Assembly (NCBI GenBank): GCA_029213025.1
Contig: JARGOZ010000077.1
Span: 1 to 32,243, forward strand
DNA from: Verrucomicrobiales bacterium
GTDB taxonomy: Bacteria; Verrucomicrobiota; Verrucomicrobiia; Verrucomicrobiales; DEV007
DNA length: 32,243 bases
Direction of reading: 5' to 3'
Position numbers and translations under genes: made by a program. The notes under the pieces are model-generated. The model was given only the letters and a program-made list of their open reading frames with translations. It did not search any database and was not told the DNA's origin. Positions 30,872 to 32,243 of this stretch are shown piece by piece. Numbering within the stretch: position 1 is the stretch's first letter; each line of letters begins with the position of its first letter.

Positions 30872-32243
30872 CTATATTGGTCTGGATTTCAATTTGCGAT
30901 ACCAGGGATTGAGATTGCAGTCCGAACCGGAGGGCCAGCAGAAGCCTTTTTCCTGCTGAGACATGCAATTGAAATCAATCAGGGGATCGTTTCCCAGCGC
31001 GATTTGAGAGGAAAACAGGCGCACATAAAATTCGGCCCTGCGCTGCGGGCTGTAGTTTTCCCAGGCACTTCCCCAGTTGTAGCAGGGATTGGAAAACTTC
31101 GCCGCAATTACACCTGCAATGTGGCGGGAGCGCATGCCATTAGCTAAAAGGCACCTTGTAACGAGCTGCATCATGGCGGGTTTCAGGAGAATTTCATTCG
31201 GGAATAGAAATGCGTGGACAACGCATCCGGGAACATCCGAGAGACAGGAATCGCCGTAGAGTTGGTAAATTTGATCTTCTGTTAGCAGTGCGTCTTCGTA
31301 ATATTCGGCATGAATTTGGCGAAGTGTGGAATTTCGATAAGCCTGGATGAGGCGGCGTGTTCCGGATTCCTGGTCCGGGATAATCACACTGGCACATTTG
31401 GCCAATGAGGCGATGTCATGGATGTCCTGTCGGCATTTGATGCATTGAATGGCATCCATTTCGTGAAGGGGAAGAGTAACAAAATGGCCGATTTGGCCCT
31501 CCAGACCCATCTCGGATATCATACCGCTCATCCACGGTTTTCGGTACGCCGTAAAGGGTATTCTGATCATTCGCGAGCTGAGAGGGTCGCCATATTCAGA
31601 TATATCAATAGATACCATTTCTCTGATACCTTTTCGACCCGGACCCACGTGGACGGCTGTCATCTCCACCGGTATTTCGCAACGCGTGGTGGAGAGGGAA
31701 CGGATTTCGTTCGCGAAATACTCCATGATCAGCGTGGTGCCGTCGAAAACAATTTCTGCGGGCGAAACACCCGGTTCCGTTTGATTGGGGATCACCAAAT
31801 CGGCCAATTCACGTTCGGACGCAGACCCTTTGGGAACCCGCCAGACAAAGTGATGCCCCCGCCCGGTAATCAGGTGAAGGGGACGAATTCCCCATTTGAC
31901 TAACAGTTCTTCGATAACATTTACCACAGGCTGTTGGATAGAGAAAGCGTGCCATGGATCGGTAAACGGTGAAGCAGGATCATCGAAATTGACATATTCA
32001 ATATCGAGATGCATTAACACCGATTCGGAGTCTTCCAGGGACCGGGCCAGCGAGGTGCCTTCATCGAGGAGGTAGTCGAGTTCGTCTAATGGATGTTTCC
32101 TTATTTTGCGAGGGTCTTTGGAATCGCAGGAAGCGATAAAGGAACAGGTTGTGTTCTCCAAAGAATCCCCACCGAGGTATTCGATAACCCTGGGACAATA
32201 TCCACACCGTTCGAAGGAGGCGGGCGAGCCCGATAGGGCTTCC
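30872..32243 (-). CDS. Unassigned protein with primase-like motif spacing, 5' end outside window
   Basis: The frame is open to the window edge; the only start inside is a TTG at 32161, and the residues before it (ERCGYCPRVIEYLGGDS) look coding, so the gene is probably partial, with at least 456 residues. I do not recognise the family. Visible features are: VLMHLDIEYVNFD, then LHLITGRGHHFVWRV about 50 residues later, then IVFDGT. This acidic-(SGxGxH-like)-acidic order recalls archaeo-eukaryotic primases, but the match is weak. Cysteines occur as CGYC at the N-terminus, IQCIKCRQD in the middle, and three at the C-terminus (DFNCMSQQEKGFC, then DC), possibly a metal or Fe-S site. It is followed 5 bp later by the TIM-barrel gene. 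Confidence 0.65.
   Translation of the reverse strand, partial: EALSGSPASFERCGYCPRVIEYLGGDSLENTTCSFIASCDSKDPRKIRKHPLDELDYLLDEGTSLARSLEDSESVLMHLDIEYVNFDDPASPFTDPWHAFSIQQPVVNVIEELLVKWGIRPLHLITGRGHHFVWRVPKGSASERELADLVIPNQTEPGVSPAEIVFDGTTLIMEYFANEIRSLSTTRCEIPVEMTAVHVGPGRKGIREMVSIDISEYGDPLSSRMIRIPFTAYRKPWMSGMISEMGLEGQIGHFVTLPLHEMDAIQCIKCRQDIHDIASLAKCASVIIPDQESGTRRLIQAYRNSTLRQIHAEYYEDALLTEDQIYQLYGDSCLSDVPGCVVHAFLFPNEILLKPAMMQLVTRCLLANGMRSRHIAGVIAAKFSNPCYNWGSAWENYSPQRRAEFYVRLFSSQIALGNDPLIDFNCMSQQEKGFCWPSGSDCNLNPWYRKLKSRPI

Overview
The window looks like chromosomal DNA of a free-living Gram-negative bacterium, most likely from Verrucomicrobiota (an Opitutae-like lineage) or a neighbouring PVC phylum. 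This is inferred from a TonB-dependent outer-membrane receptor, a zinc-ribbon-fused MotA/TolQ/ExbB protein with two coiled-coil ExbD-like partners, an EF-hand fused to an alpha/beta hydrolase, and the general lack of Shine-Dalgarno sequences. I see no rRNA, tRNA, CRISPR array, insertion sequence or phage genes.

Layout. 1-5.2 kb: the 3' part of an exported cysteine-peptidase-like protein; a leftward set of elongation factor P, an HExxH membrane protein and a SpoU methyltransferase, interrupted by a 22-bp tandem repeat; then a rightward set of CPBP membrane protease, DUF2007-like protein and EF-hand hydrolase. 5.1-9.8 kb: a leftward two-gene signalling operon, in which a multi-PAS kinase-like protein without recognisable catalytic residues is followed by a hybrid histidine kinase whose N-terminal receiver lacks its phosphoacceptor Asp. 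9.9-12.4 kb: queE and a lipoprotein-like lipase. 12.5-16.5 kb: a proton-channel-type motor operon (zinc-ribbon MotA/ExbB plus two paralogous ExbD-like proteins), followed by a second copy of the repeat family and a stand-alone rbfA. 17-20.8 kb: an iron-uptake pair, a Fiu-like siderophore receptor and a PiuC/YbiX hydroxylase, after about 750 bp of non-coding DNA with Fur-box-like palindromes. 20.8-25.2 kb: a helical-repeat protein, a small GGQ release-factor-like protein, a DUF2868 membrane protein and CdsA. 25.4-30 kb: a third repeat locus, then a stress-type cluster of two tandem-Usp proteins, thioredoxin 2, phosphofructokinase, a PNPOx-fold protein and a host-attachment-family gene broken by an in-frame stop. 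30-32.2 kb: a sugar-phosphate isomerase-like TIM barrel and an unassigned cysteine-containing protein that runs off the window.

The most interesting points are: (1) the motor operon, whose two ExbD-like subunits align without gaps around the membrane helix but only the second keeps the proton-carrying Asp (D18 versus S18); (2) a dispersed family of 22-bp-period repeats built on ACAGGGTACAGTC at three intergenic loci, two of which add an inverted copy that makes a hairpin; (3) the signalling pair with lost catalytic residues; (4) the nonsense-interrupted host-attachment gene. All functions come from reading motifs by eye; no database search was run.
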